This document shows positions 16,559 through 23,495 of a stretch of 64,000 nt of DNA, piece by piece; position 1 is the first letter of the stretch, and each line of letters opens with the position of its first letter. The notes under the pieces are model-generated. The model ran no database searches. It saw only the letters and a program-made list of their open reading frames with translations, and had not been told where the DNA came from. Source of the DNA: Frankiales bacterium (GTDB taxonomy: Bacteria; Actinomycetota; Actinomycetes; JAFAQI01). The DNA lies in NCBI GenBank assembly GCA_025980465.1, contig JAICXJ010000001.1, forward strand, positions 129,705 to 193,704, given 5' to 3'. A program made the position numbers and the translations under genes.

Positions 16559-18228
16559 CGGCCGGGGATGCGGAAGGTCGTGGCGGGGAACTGGCCGAGG
16601 GTGTAGCGGCGGCCGGCGTTCAAGGCGACGTAGCTGCCCGCCTTGCCGTTGATGGGGCTGCGCTTGGTCGGGTCCCAGAAGACGATCCGCGCGTCCGAAA
16701 CCGCAGTGAAGTCGCCCGCGCCGAACTTGATCAGCGAGTGGTAGCGCGTCCCACCCCACGCCGGCAGGCTCAGCACCGCTCGTTCGAAGGTGACCGGGTT
16801 GAGATTGGCGCCCGCTTGCTGGAGGCCGGCAGCCAGCACCGAGAAGAAGCCTTGGATGTTGTCGGCACTCGTGAACGGCCCGAAGGCGCCCTTGGTGGAC
16901 CGATAGACGGCGCCGGCGTCGTAGTGGCTCGGGGTTGACATGTCGGGAAGGTCACCGAGGCCGAAGGCATTTTTCCACTGCGACTTGCTGTAGAGCTGGG
17001 CGAGCGCGTCGAAGTCGGAGTAGCCACCACCGGTGATGACGTTCTCCGGGTAGTAGTTCTGCTGCGTCATCTGCTGGGTGAGGAACACCGGCAGCACCGG
17101 ATCGGTGAAGTAGATGATCGTCGTGATCCCGCTCTGCTTCGCCTGCGAGGCGAGCGTCGTCGACTGCACGACGGCCTGGCTGGTGTCAGGTGAGAACGTC
17201 TTGATCACGGCGCCCCCGCCGTGATCGCAGCCGTTGATGATCGAGGCGAGATGCTGCGCCGCCTCGACGTGTTCCGGGGTGTCGTCGACCAGCACTTCCG
17301 CGGTGCGCCGCTTCGACCGCAGCGAGGCCTCGCCGGCGTAGATCGCGTCGCGGTGCGCGAGCTGCTTGCAGTACCACTCGCCGGTGATCTCAGCTTGGGT
17401 GTCGCCGTCCATGTCGTAGTCGAAGTGGTACGGCGCCTGCCCGGTGTCGTAGCTCAGCGGCATCCCCGCGGCGCCGAAGTTCGTCACACCGAGATGTGAG
17501 AGCTCGGCGTTGAACCCTGGTGCGGTGAGATTGCGCGGGAAGACGACAGCGAACGGGTGGTACTTGGAGACGACGGTCTGCGCATCCTGGCGGAAGCACG
17601 CGTCACTCGGCGGTGAGGCCTCGCACGATTGGCTGATGTAGTCGTCGATGTGGATGCTGCGCCCGTACAGCTCGTAGCGCGCGTTGATGAAGCTGGTCTC
17701 TCGTGCCAGGAAGTCATTGATCTGGGACGCGCTCGGCGCCAGACCTGCCGGGCCGAGAATCGCCTTGAGGGCCAGGCTCTGCTCCGGCTGGTAGTAGACG
17801 ATTTCGATCTGACTGTTGGTGATCCCACGGGCTGTTGCGCCGCCGTTGTTGCCGGTGAAGGTTGGCTGGCACGCAGGCGCGGCGGCGAACCCAGGCACGG
17901 CGAACTGCCGGCCGCCCGTGCAGTGCGCCGTGCTCCCGCTGGCGGTCTGGCCGCCGCCCGCCCGGCTCGTCCCGCCCGTTGACGAACCGCCCGATCGGCC
18001 CGAACCGTTGAGCGACGATGCGCCGGTCGCGGGTCCGTGCTGGCCCGGCGCCGTACCGGTCGAGGAGGTAGCCGTCGGGATCGAGCCCGACGTGGAGCCA
18101 CCGGCACTCGTCGGGCCGGTGGCGTAGTTCGGGACCGTGGTGGAGGCGCCCTTAGACGGCGCGACGATCACGAGAAGCAGCAGCGCCGCGGCAATGATCA
18201 GCGCAGGCGCGTAGCGACGGATCGGCAC
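16555..18228 (-). CDS. Membrane-anchored HAAT-type solute-binding protein
   Basis: A 557-residue protein, first gene of the seven-gene run. An N-terminal TM helix (ALIIAAALLLLVIVA) lacks a lipobox Cys, so it is probably an uncleaved anchor. A Gly/Ser/Thr-rich linker follows to about residue 110. From about 130 a periplasmic-binding fold type I (LivJ-like) domain runs to the end, with GNNGGATARGITNSQIEIVY at its start and QQNYYPENVITGGGYSDFD later. GTG 18228 has GAGG upstream. Known LivJ-like proteins are soluble or lipoproteins; tethering by a TM plus flexible linker is unusual. It would feed the fused permease encoded next. Confidence 0.88.
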   Translation of the reverse strand: MPIRRYAPALIIAAALLLLVIVAPSKGASTTVPNYATGPTSAGGSTSGSIPTATSSTGTAPGQHGPATGASSLNGSGRSGGSSTGGTSRAGGGQTASGSTAHCTGGRQFAVPGFAAAPACQPTFTGNNGGATARGITNSQIEIVYYQPEQSLALKAILGPAGLAPSASQINDFLARETSFINARYELYGRSIHIDDYISQSCEASPPSDACFRQDAQTVVSKYHPFAVVFPRNLTAPGFNAELSHLGVTNFGAAGMPLSYDTGQAPYHFDYDMDGDTQAEITGEWYCKQLAHRDAIYAGEASLRSKRRTAEVLVDDTPEHVEAAQHLASIINGCDHGGGAVIKTFSPDTSQAVVQSTTLASQAKQSGITTIIYFTDPVLPVFLTQQMTQQNYYPENVITGGGYSDFDALAQLYSKSQWKNAFGLGDLPDMSTPSHYDAGAVYRSTKGAFGPFTSADNIQGFFSVLAAGLQQAGANLNPVTFERAVLSLPAWGGTRYHSLIKFGAGDFTAVSDARIVFWDPTKRSPINGKAGSYVALNAGRRYTLGQFPATTFRIPGR

Positions 18229-18275
18229 GGCACCTCGCTCTACGAAAGACGGGGGGTTTGCTCAGCTGGAGAGGC

Positions 18276-18305
18276 TTGAACTTTTGTCGTTCCTAGTGTC
18301 AATAT
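18276..18305 (+). promoter_or_regulatory. Possible promoter of the arylsulfatase/FGE operon, leaderless
   Basis: TTGAAC at 18276-18281, an 18-bp spacer and CAATAT at 18300-18305 end 6 bp before GTG 18312, so a transcript starting there would be leaderless. The -10 match is poor (3 of 6). The segment overlaps the motif shared with the TetR region at 5161-5180, so a regulator binding it would occlude the promoter. Confidence 0.3.
18281..18304. promoter_or_regulatory. Second copy of the TGTCRTNNNTAGTGTCAATA motif
   Basis: Aligned without gaps to 5157-5180, this segment shares TGTC, a T, and the last 11 bases TAGTGTCAATA. It is the only gap between the minus-strand transporter/sulfatase operon and the plus-strand arylsulfatase/FGE operon. 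GTGTCAA recurs at 18312-18318 over the GTG start. A common operator for the TetR at 5204 is inferred from the match. Confidence 0.4.
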
Positions 18306-18311
18306 ATCTGC

Positions 18312-20567
18312 GTGTCAAGCCTCGATCACTTCGACGGAGTCATCGGCCGGACTCACACCGAGTCGACGCCTTCCTGGCCGAGCCGAGCAGTGCCCGAAGG
18401 GTCCCCGAATGTCGTGGTGATCGTGCTCGACGACACCGGCTTTGCCCAGCTCGGCTGCTACGGGTCGAGCATCTCCACGCCGAATATCGACCGACTCGCC
18501 GCCGGCGGACTTCGCTACAGCAACTTCCATGTGACGCCGCTGTGCTCGCCCACCAGGGCCGCCCTGCTGACCGGGCTCAACCACCACACCGCTGGGATGC
18601 GTGCGGTCGCGAACTTCAACACCGGTTTCCCCAACATGCGCGGGCACATCACCAACCATGCCGTGACGATGGGGGAGGTGCTGCGACAAGACGGATACGC
18701 GACGTTTGCGGTCGGCAAGTGGCACCTGTGTCCCGCGATCGACTCCTCCGCCGCGGGCCCGTACGACCAGTGGCCGTGCCAGCGGGGGTTCGACCGGTTC
18801 TACGGCTTCCTCGAAGGCGAGACCGACCAGTTCCACCCCGACCTGGTCTATGACAACCACCGGATCTCACCGCCGGCGACCGCGGAGGAGGGCTACCACC
18901 TCTCGGAGGATCTGGTCGATCGCTCGATCGAGTTCGTGCACGACTCGGTGTCGGTGCGTCCGGACCGGCCGTTCTTCCTCTACCTCGCCTTCGGTGCTAC
19001 TCATGCACCGCACCAGGCGCCCGCGGTGTACCTCGAAAAGTACCGGGGCGCCTTCGACGCCGGCTGGGACGCGATCCGCGACGACTGGTTCGCGCGGCAG
19101 AAGGAGCTCGGCGTTGTGCCCGAAGGCACCGACCTCGCGCCACGCAACCCGGGCGTCGAGCCCTGGGACTCGCTGTCCACGGTGCAGCAACGGCTTGCCT
19201 GTCGGCTGCAGGAGGCGTTTGCCGCCTTCCTCGACCACACCGACGCGCAGATCGGTCGGCTGGTCGAGGACCTTGACACACTCGGCCTGCTCGACAACAC
19301 GCTGATCATGCTGGTGTCGGACAACGGGGCGTCGCAGGAGGGCGGACCATTCGGCGTACTGCACGAGATGAAGTTCTTCAACGGCATCCTCGAGACCCCG
19401 GAGGAGGCGATCGAGCGGCTCGATGAGATCGGCGGTCCGAACAGCCACTCCAACTACCCCTGGGGCTGGGCGCAGGCGGGCAACACACCGTTCAAGTGGT
19501 ACAAGCAGAACACCCATGAAGGCGGCGTCCACGTGCCATTCATCGTGCAATGGCCGGGACACATCGCCGACCCGGGCGGGATCCGTCACCAGTTCCATCA
19601 CGTCAACGACATCGCGCCGGCGGTGTACGAGGCGGTGGGCGTGACACCGCCGTCGTCGTACCGCGGTTACGACCAGATCCCGATCAGCGGCACCTCCTTG
19701 CTCTACACGATGTCGGCGCCTGACGAGCCGACTCGCAAGCACGTGCAGTACTTCGAGATGGGTGGGCACCGCGGCATCTGGATCGACGGCTGGAAGGCGG
19801 TCACTCGCCATACCCAGAACGTGCCGTACGACGAGGACACCTGGGAGCTCTACAACGTGAGCACGGACTTCTCCGAGTGTCACGACCTCGCGGGCGCCGA
19901 GCCGGGAAAGCTCCAGGAACTGGTCGATCGCTGGTGGAGCGAGGCGAAGACCCATGGCGTGCTTCCGCTCGACGACCGGCTGGTGGAGCTGTTCGCAGCG
20001 AGGTATGCCGATCACACGCCGCACGCGCCGTCACGGCGCTACGTCTACAAGCCGCCGATGGCGGCGTTGCCGGCTCAGGTGGGTGCGACGCTCGGTGGCC
20101 GGGGCTGGTCGATGACAGCGCGCATGACTCGCGACGGCAGCGACGGCGGAGTGTTGTTCGCGACCGGCACCGCGAACGCCGGGCTGTCGCTTTTCGTCGA
20201 GGACGGTCGGCTGGTTTTGGACTACAACGCCTTCGGTCACCACACGTTGCTGGAGTCGGACACCGAGTTGCCGACAGGGTCTGTGACCGCGGAGGTTCGG
20301 TTTGCTCGCGCCGGTGGCGAAGGCGACTTCGAGATGTACGTCGACCGCCGGCCGGTTGGGTCGGCGCATGTCCCGCTGGCGATGCGCTTCATGTCGAGCA
20401 TCGGTCACAGCATCGGCTTCGACAACGGATCGCCGGTCAGCTCACGGTATACGGGGGCCAATCCCTTCACCGGCGAGCTGCACGAGATCGAGATCGTGCT
20501 CGCCGGCGGAAAGCCCGATGCCGCTGACGCCGTAGCCGCGCAGGCGGCTGCGATGGCTCAGCAATAG
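18312..20567 (+). CDS. Arylsulfatase (type I, formylglycine-dependent)
   Basis: A 751-residue cytosolic sulfatase without signal peptide. The opening FDGVIGRTHTESTPSWP and VVIVLDDTGFAQLGCYG (metal Asp40/Asp41) match long bacterial arylsulfatases. The CSPTR signature gives Cys78 as the formylglycine precursor, with TGLNHH after it, then VGKWHL and SDNGASQEGG. The C-terminal third is a beta-rich domain (GWSMTARMTRDGSDGGVLFA) usual in this long class. GTG 18312 is chosen because conserved sequence starts there and no room is left upstream. FGE follows 16 bp later, so the two are very likely co-transcribed. The esters hydrolysed are unknown. Confidence 0.93.
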   Translation: MSSLDHFDGVIGRTHTESTPSWPSRAVPEGSPNVVVIVLDDTGFAQLGCYGSSISTPNIDRLAAGGLRYSNFHVTPLCSPTRAALLTGLNHHTAGMRAVANFNTGFPNMRGHITNHAVTMGEVLRQDGYATFAVGKWHLCPAIDSSAAGPYDQWPCQRGFDRFYGFLEGETDQFHPDLVYDNHRISPPATAEEGYHLSEDLVDRSIEFVHDSVSVRPDRPFFLYLAFGATHAPHQAPAVYLEKYRGAFDAGWDAIRDDWFARQKELGVVPEGTDLAPRNPGVEPWDSLSTVQQRLACRLQEAFAAFLDHTDAQIGRLVEDLDTLGLLDNTLIMLVSDNGASQEGGPFGVLHEMKFFNGILETPEEAIERLDEIGGPNSHSNYPWGWAQAGNTPFKWYKQNTHEGGVHVPFIVQWPGHIADPGGIRHQFHHVNDIAPAVYEAVGVTPPSSYRGYDQIPISGTSLLYTMSAPDEPTRKHVQYFEMGGHRGIWIDGWKAVTRHTQNVPYDEDTWELYNVSTDFSECHDLAGAEPGKLQELVDRWWSEAKTHGVLPLDDRLVELFAARYADHTPHAPSRRYVYKPPMAALPAQVGATLGGRGWSMTARMTRDGSDGGVLFATGTANAGLSLFVEDGRLVLDYNAFGHHTLLESDTELPTGSVTAEVRFARAGGEGDFEMYVDRRPVGSAHVPLAMRFMSSIGHSIGFDNGSPVSSRYTGANPFTGELHEIEIVLAGGKPDAADAVAAQAAAMAQQ

Positions 20568-20583
20568 CGGCAGGCTGCGGGTT

Positions 20584-21462
20584 GTGAGCTGTTGCCTCCC
20601 GGGCGCTTCCGACGGATCGCACGTCGTCGCGGCCTCGCCGGTCGTCGGTGGCGGATCCCGGCGCGATGCACTGTCGCTGCCCGGCGGCGAGTTCCTGATG
20701 GGGGACGACGGCCCGCTCAGCTATCCCGAGGATGGCGAGGGACCGGTCCGACGCGAGTCGGTCGACGGCTTCGCGATCGATCGCTACGCCGTCACGGTTG
20801 CGGACTTCACCGGCTTCGTCGACGCGACCGGATACCTGACTGACGCGGAGCGACTCGGGCGGTCATTCGTCTTCGCCGGACTCTTGCCGCAGGACTTTCC
20901 GCCGACCCGTGGTGTGGAGGCGGCACCCTGGTGGCGCGAGGTCCTCGGGGCGACCTGGCGGGCGCCGGAGGGTCCCGGCAGCTCGGCGGCGGACCGCCGT
21001 GACCATCCGGTCGTCCATGTGTCGTGGAACGACGCGCATGCCTTTGCGTCGTGGTGCGGAGGCCGGCTTCCGAGCGAGGCCGAATGGGAGTACGCCGCCC
21101 GTGCCGGAGCGTCATCGACGTTTCCATGGGGCGAGGAACTCGAGCCGGGCGGGCGTCACATGGCGAATGTCTGGCAAGGCACCTTTCCCGACGCGAACAG
21201 CTGCGACGACGGGTACTACGCGACGTGCCCGGTCACTGCGTTTGAGCCGAACGGCTTCGGCTTGTACAACCTGATCGGCAACGTGTGGGAGTGGACCGCG
21301 AGCCCGTTCACTGCCCAGGTCACGCATGGTTTCGAGCTCGCACTCAAGGGCGGCTCGTACCTGTGCCACGCGTCGTACTGCCATCGCTACCGGCCAGCCG
21401 CCCGAAGCGGCGCCGCGGCGGACTCCTCGACCGGAAACGTCGGCTTTCGGTGCGCGTACTAG
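20584..21462 (+). CDS. Formylglycine-generating enzyme (sulfatase maturase, SUMF1-type)
   Basis: A 292-residue FGE that oxidises the sulfatase Cys in CxPSR/CxPTR to formylglycine using copper and oxygen. The N-terminal MSCCLPG is typical of actinobacterial FGEs. The core shows GGEFLMGDD, HPVVHVSWNDAHAFASWCGG, RLPSEAEWEYAARAG and NLIGNVWEWTA. The active-site Cys pair is Cys261 and Cys266 in GGSYLCHASYCHRYRPAAR, and the protein ends GFRCAY. It follows an arylsulfatase by 16 bp and would also mature the CVPSR sulfatase of the divergent operon. Confidence 0.96.
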   Translation: MSCCLPGASDGSHVVAASPVVGGGSRRDALSLPGGEFLMGDDGPLSYPEDGEGPVRRESVDGFAIDRYAVTVADFTGFVDATGYLTDAERLGRSFVFAGLLPQDFPPTRGVEAAPWWREVLGATWRAPEGPGSSAADRRDHPVVHVSWNDAHAFASWCGGRLPSEAEWEYAARAGASSTFPWGEELEPGGRHMANVWQGTFPDANSCDDGYYATCPVTAFEPNGFGLYNLIGNVWEWTASPFTAQVTHGFELALKGGSYLCHASYCHRYRPAARSGAAADSSTGNVGFRCAY

Positions 21463-21575
21463 CTGCGGTTCGTAGCTTCTCGCCGCGCGGCTCCTCGCAA
21501 TGAGCTTCCAGCGGGACAATGCAATCGGCTGCGCGAATACTTTCGGCCTGAAACGGTAGGGGACCGAGAGGGGGC

Positions 21576-21965
21576 GTGATGCGGGCGGTGATCGTCGACG
21601 ACGAGGAGTCGGTGCGGACTCTGACGAGGTACTACCTGGAAGACGATGGCGGATTCGAGATCGTCGGTGAGGCCGACAACGGCCTCGACGCTCTCGAGCT
21701 GATCGACCACACCGCCCCAGACGTTGCCGTGATCGACATCATGATGCCGGGTCTCGACGGCGTCGAAGTCATTCGCCAACTGCGGGCCCACGGGACGACG
21801 ACTCGGCTGGTTGCGTTCTCGGCTGATCCGGGTTCGCTGGCTGCTGCCGCTCAGGCTGGAGCGGATGCGACCGTCGTGAAAAGTGGCAATTTCGGCGATC
21901 TGCTCAGCGCCATCAGCGACCCGGGCCCGGCAGATGCGGGAGCACCCGGGACGGCGGATGACTAG
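21576..21965 (+). CDS. Single-domain response regulator (receiver only)
   Basis: A 129-residue CheY-like receiver: acidic pair in AVIVDDEES, phospho-acceptor Asp in DVAVIDIMMPG, Ser in VAFSAD and Lys in TVVKS. There is no output domain. GTG 21576 follows GAGAGGGGGC; the ATG at 21579 is an equally good start. It converges on an RsbW-like kinase gene with adjacent stop codons, but no cognate histidine kinase lies beside it. Confidence 0.88.
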   Translation: MMRAVIVDDEESVRTLTRYYLEDDGGFEIVGEADNGLDALELIDHTAPDVAVIDIMMPGLDGVEVIRQLRAHGTTTRLVAFSADPGSLAAAAQAGADATVVKSGNFGDLLSAISDPGPADAGAPGTADD

Positions 21966-22547
21966 CTACGGCTCCTGCGGCGCCGGGTGGCTTCCGCCGT
22001 TCAGGGCTTGGAGGAGCAGCTCCCGAGCCGGCGCAGTTGGATCGAAAGCGAGGTGCTTGACGAGGCAGACGAGGGTGCCGTTCTCAGGCTCCGACACGAG
22101 TTTAATGTGGTCCACCAGGGAGTGCATCAGTCGAAGTCCGCGGCCCCGCTCAGCTGTCAGCCCGTCCGGGTCGGCAATCGGCGCGCTGACGCTACCGTGG
22201 TCGAATCCGTGGCCGATATCGATGATGCGCAGTTCGCAGCGGTCGGAACGAATGGTGACAGTGACCTCGTAGGCATCGCCCGGACCCGCGTGGTCGACAA
22301 CGTTGGTGCAGGCTTCGGAAAGTGCAAGCTGGATGTCGCTGCAGATGTCGTCGAGCACCCCAACCTGCTTGAGGGCGTCGCCGACGAGGTGGCGCACAAC
22401 CGGGACGCTTCGCTCGTCACGGGGGAGCCGGATCGCCAACGTCACACCCACGGGAGCGTCTGTGCCGTCGCCGGCGGCGGCCGTGAACGATTCACGGCGG
22501 CGTTCGGGACTCTGGTCGGAGACGGCCATGAGGGGATGGCTACCCAC
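21966..22547 (-). CDS. RsbW-like anti-sigma factor / serine-protein kinase (HATPase)
   Basis: A 193-residue protein with a GHKL ATPase of the SpoIIAB/RsbW type: N-box DIQLALSEACTNVVDHA, G1 RIIDIGHGFD and G2 RGRGLRLMHSLVD. Such proteins bind or phosphorylate anti-anti-sigma factors, or serve as partners of PP2C phosphatases in stress signalling. No sigma factor or antagonist gene is nearby. GTG 22547 or ATG 22529 could be the start; neither has a clear Shine-Dalgarno. Confidence 0.85.
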   Translation of the reverse strand: MGSHPLMAVSDQSPERRRESFTAAAGDGTDAPVGVTLAIRLPRDERSVPVVRHLVGDALKQVGVLDDICSDIQLALSEACTNVVDHAGPGDAYEVTVTIRSDRCELRIIDIGHGFDHGSVSAPIADPDGLTAERGRGLRLMHSLVDHIKLVSEPENGTLVCLVKHLAFDPTAPARELLLQALNGGSHPAPQEP

Positions 22548-22594
22548 GAAACATGATCAACAATGATGGGAACTCGCCGCGATCGAGGGCGGCC

Positions 22595-23248
22595 TTATTC
22601 GACTGGTCTGCGCGTGAACGTGAGGTGGGTCACTCCGCTCGGCGAGCTGACCGCCTCGATACTGAATCGCTGCTCGAGATCCTCGAGCTCATCCCACAGC
22701 CGTTCCCCCCGCCCGAGGACGACCGGTACGACTGCGACATGCATCTGGTCGATCAGGTCGGCCGCGAGGAACTGCCGGACGGTGGAAGGGCCTCCGCCGA
22801 TGCGCACGTCGAGGCCACCAGCCAGCCCGCGTGCCAGCTCAAGAGCGCCGGCCGGGCTCTCATCGGCGAAATGGAAGGTCGTGCCGCCCTTCATCTGCAG
22901 CGCCGGCCTGACATGGTGGGTGAGCACGAGAACGGGAGTATGGAACGGCGGGTTGTCGCCCCACCAGCCCTGCCACTCCTCGTCCGCCCAGGGCCCTCGC
23001 TGGTACCCGAACTTGTTGCGGCCCATGATCTCCGCCCCGATGCCGGGCCCCCACTGGCTGGCGAAGGCGTCGTCGATGCCCATGCTGCCGCCTGGCTGCC
23101 CCTGCATGGCGTGGAAGGCGCGAGTCGCGAAGAACCAGTCGTGCAGCTTGTGCCCGGCGTGCCCGAATGGGGCTTCGAATCGCTGCCCCTCACCGGTGCC
23201 GAAACCGTCGAGTGACACCGAGAAGTTGTGGACCCGAACAAGCGACAC
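22595..23248 (-). CDS. Dihydrofolate reductase-like (RibD C-terminal) protein
   Basis: A 217-residue RibD_C/DHFR-fold protein. MSLVRVHNFSVSLDGFGTG gives the first strand and loop. EIMGRNKFGYQRGPW, TPVLVLTHHVRPAL, DVRIGGGPSTVRQFLAADLI and the DQMHVAVVPVVLGRGERLWD block are the standard family features for NADPH-dependent reductases. GTG 23248 has AGGAGGG upstream. Many members have no known substrate. Confidence 0.88.
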   Translation of the reverse strand: MSLVRVHNFSVSLDGFGTGEGQRFEAPFGHAGHKLHDWFFATRAFHAMQGQPGGSMGIDDAFASQWGPGIGAEIMGRNKFGYQRGPWADEEWQGWWGDNPPFHTPVLVLTHHVRPALQMKGGTTFHFADESPAGALELARGLAGGLDVRIGGGPSTVRQFLAADLIDQMHVAVVPVVLGRGERLWDELEDLEQRFSIEAVSSPSGVTHLTFTRRPVE

Positions 23249-23495
23249 GCGCCCTCCTGGGGTTTGACCACGAGTCGTTACCGATGACAGGTGCCATCCT
23301 CGCCTAGGGGTCCGAGAGCCCCGCGCGCGCCTCCGCCGGGCAGCGGCTACGACGACGAACGCAGTCCTGGGTGCTGCCGGGCTGGACGAGTTGACCTAGT
23401 TAGTTGTCGCCATTTCCGGCTTGATCGGTGTAGCGCTGAGGCCCGCCTGCCGATAAGTCCGTGAGGCATCGATTGAGCACATTCGCGTAGTTAGG
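23249..23495. other. Longest intergenic gap (247 bp), divergent
   Basis: It separates the divergent DHFR-like and GGDEF-EAL genes and presumably holds both promoters. A GGGG/CCCC pair around TCCGAGAG at about 23306-23322 is too short to call a terminator. No RNA gene or repeat was seen. Confidence 0.5.

Noticed and set aside
16559-16759. 67-residue N-terminal extension of the first fused transporter
   Set aside because: It lies inside the binding-protein gene in another register, and ATGA coupling at 16558 supports the shorter start.
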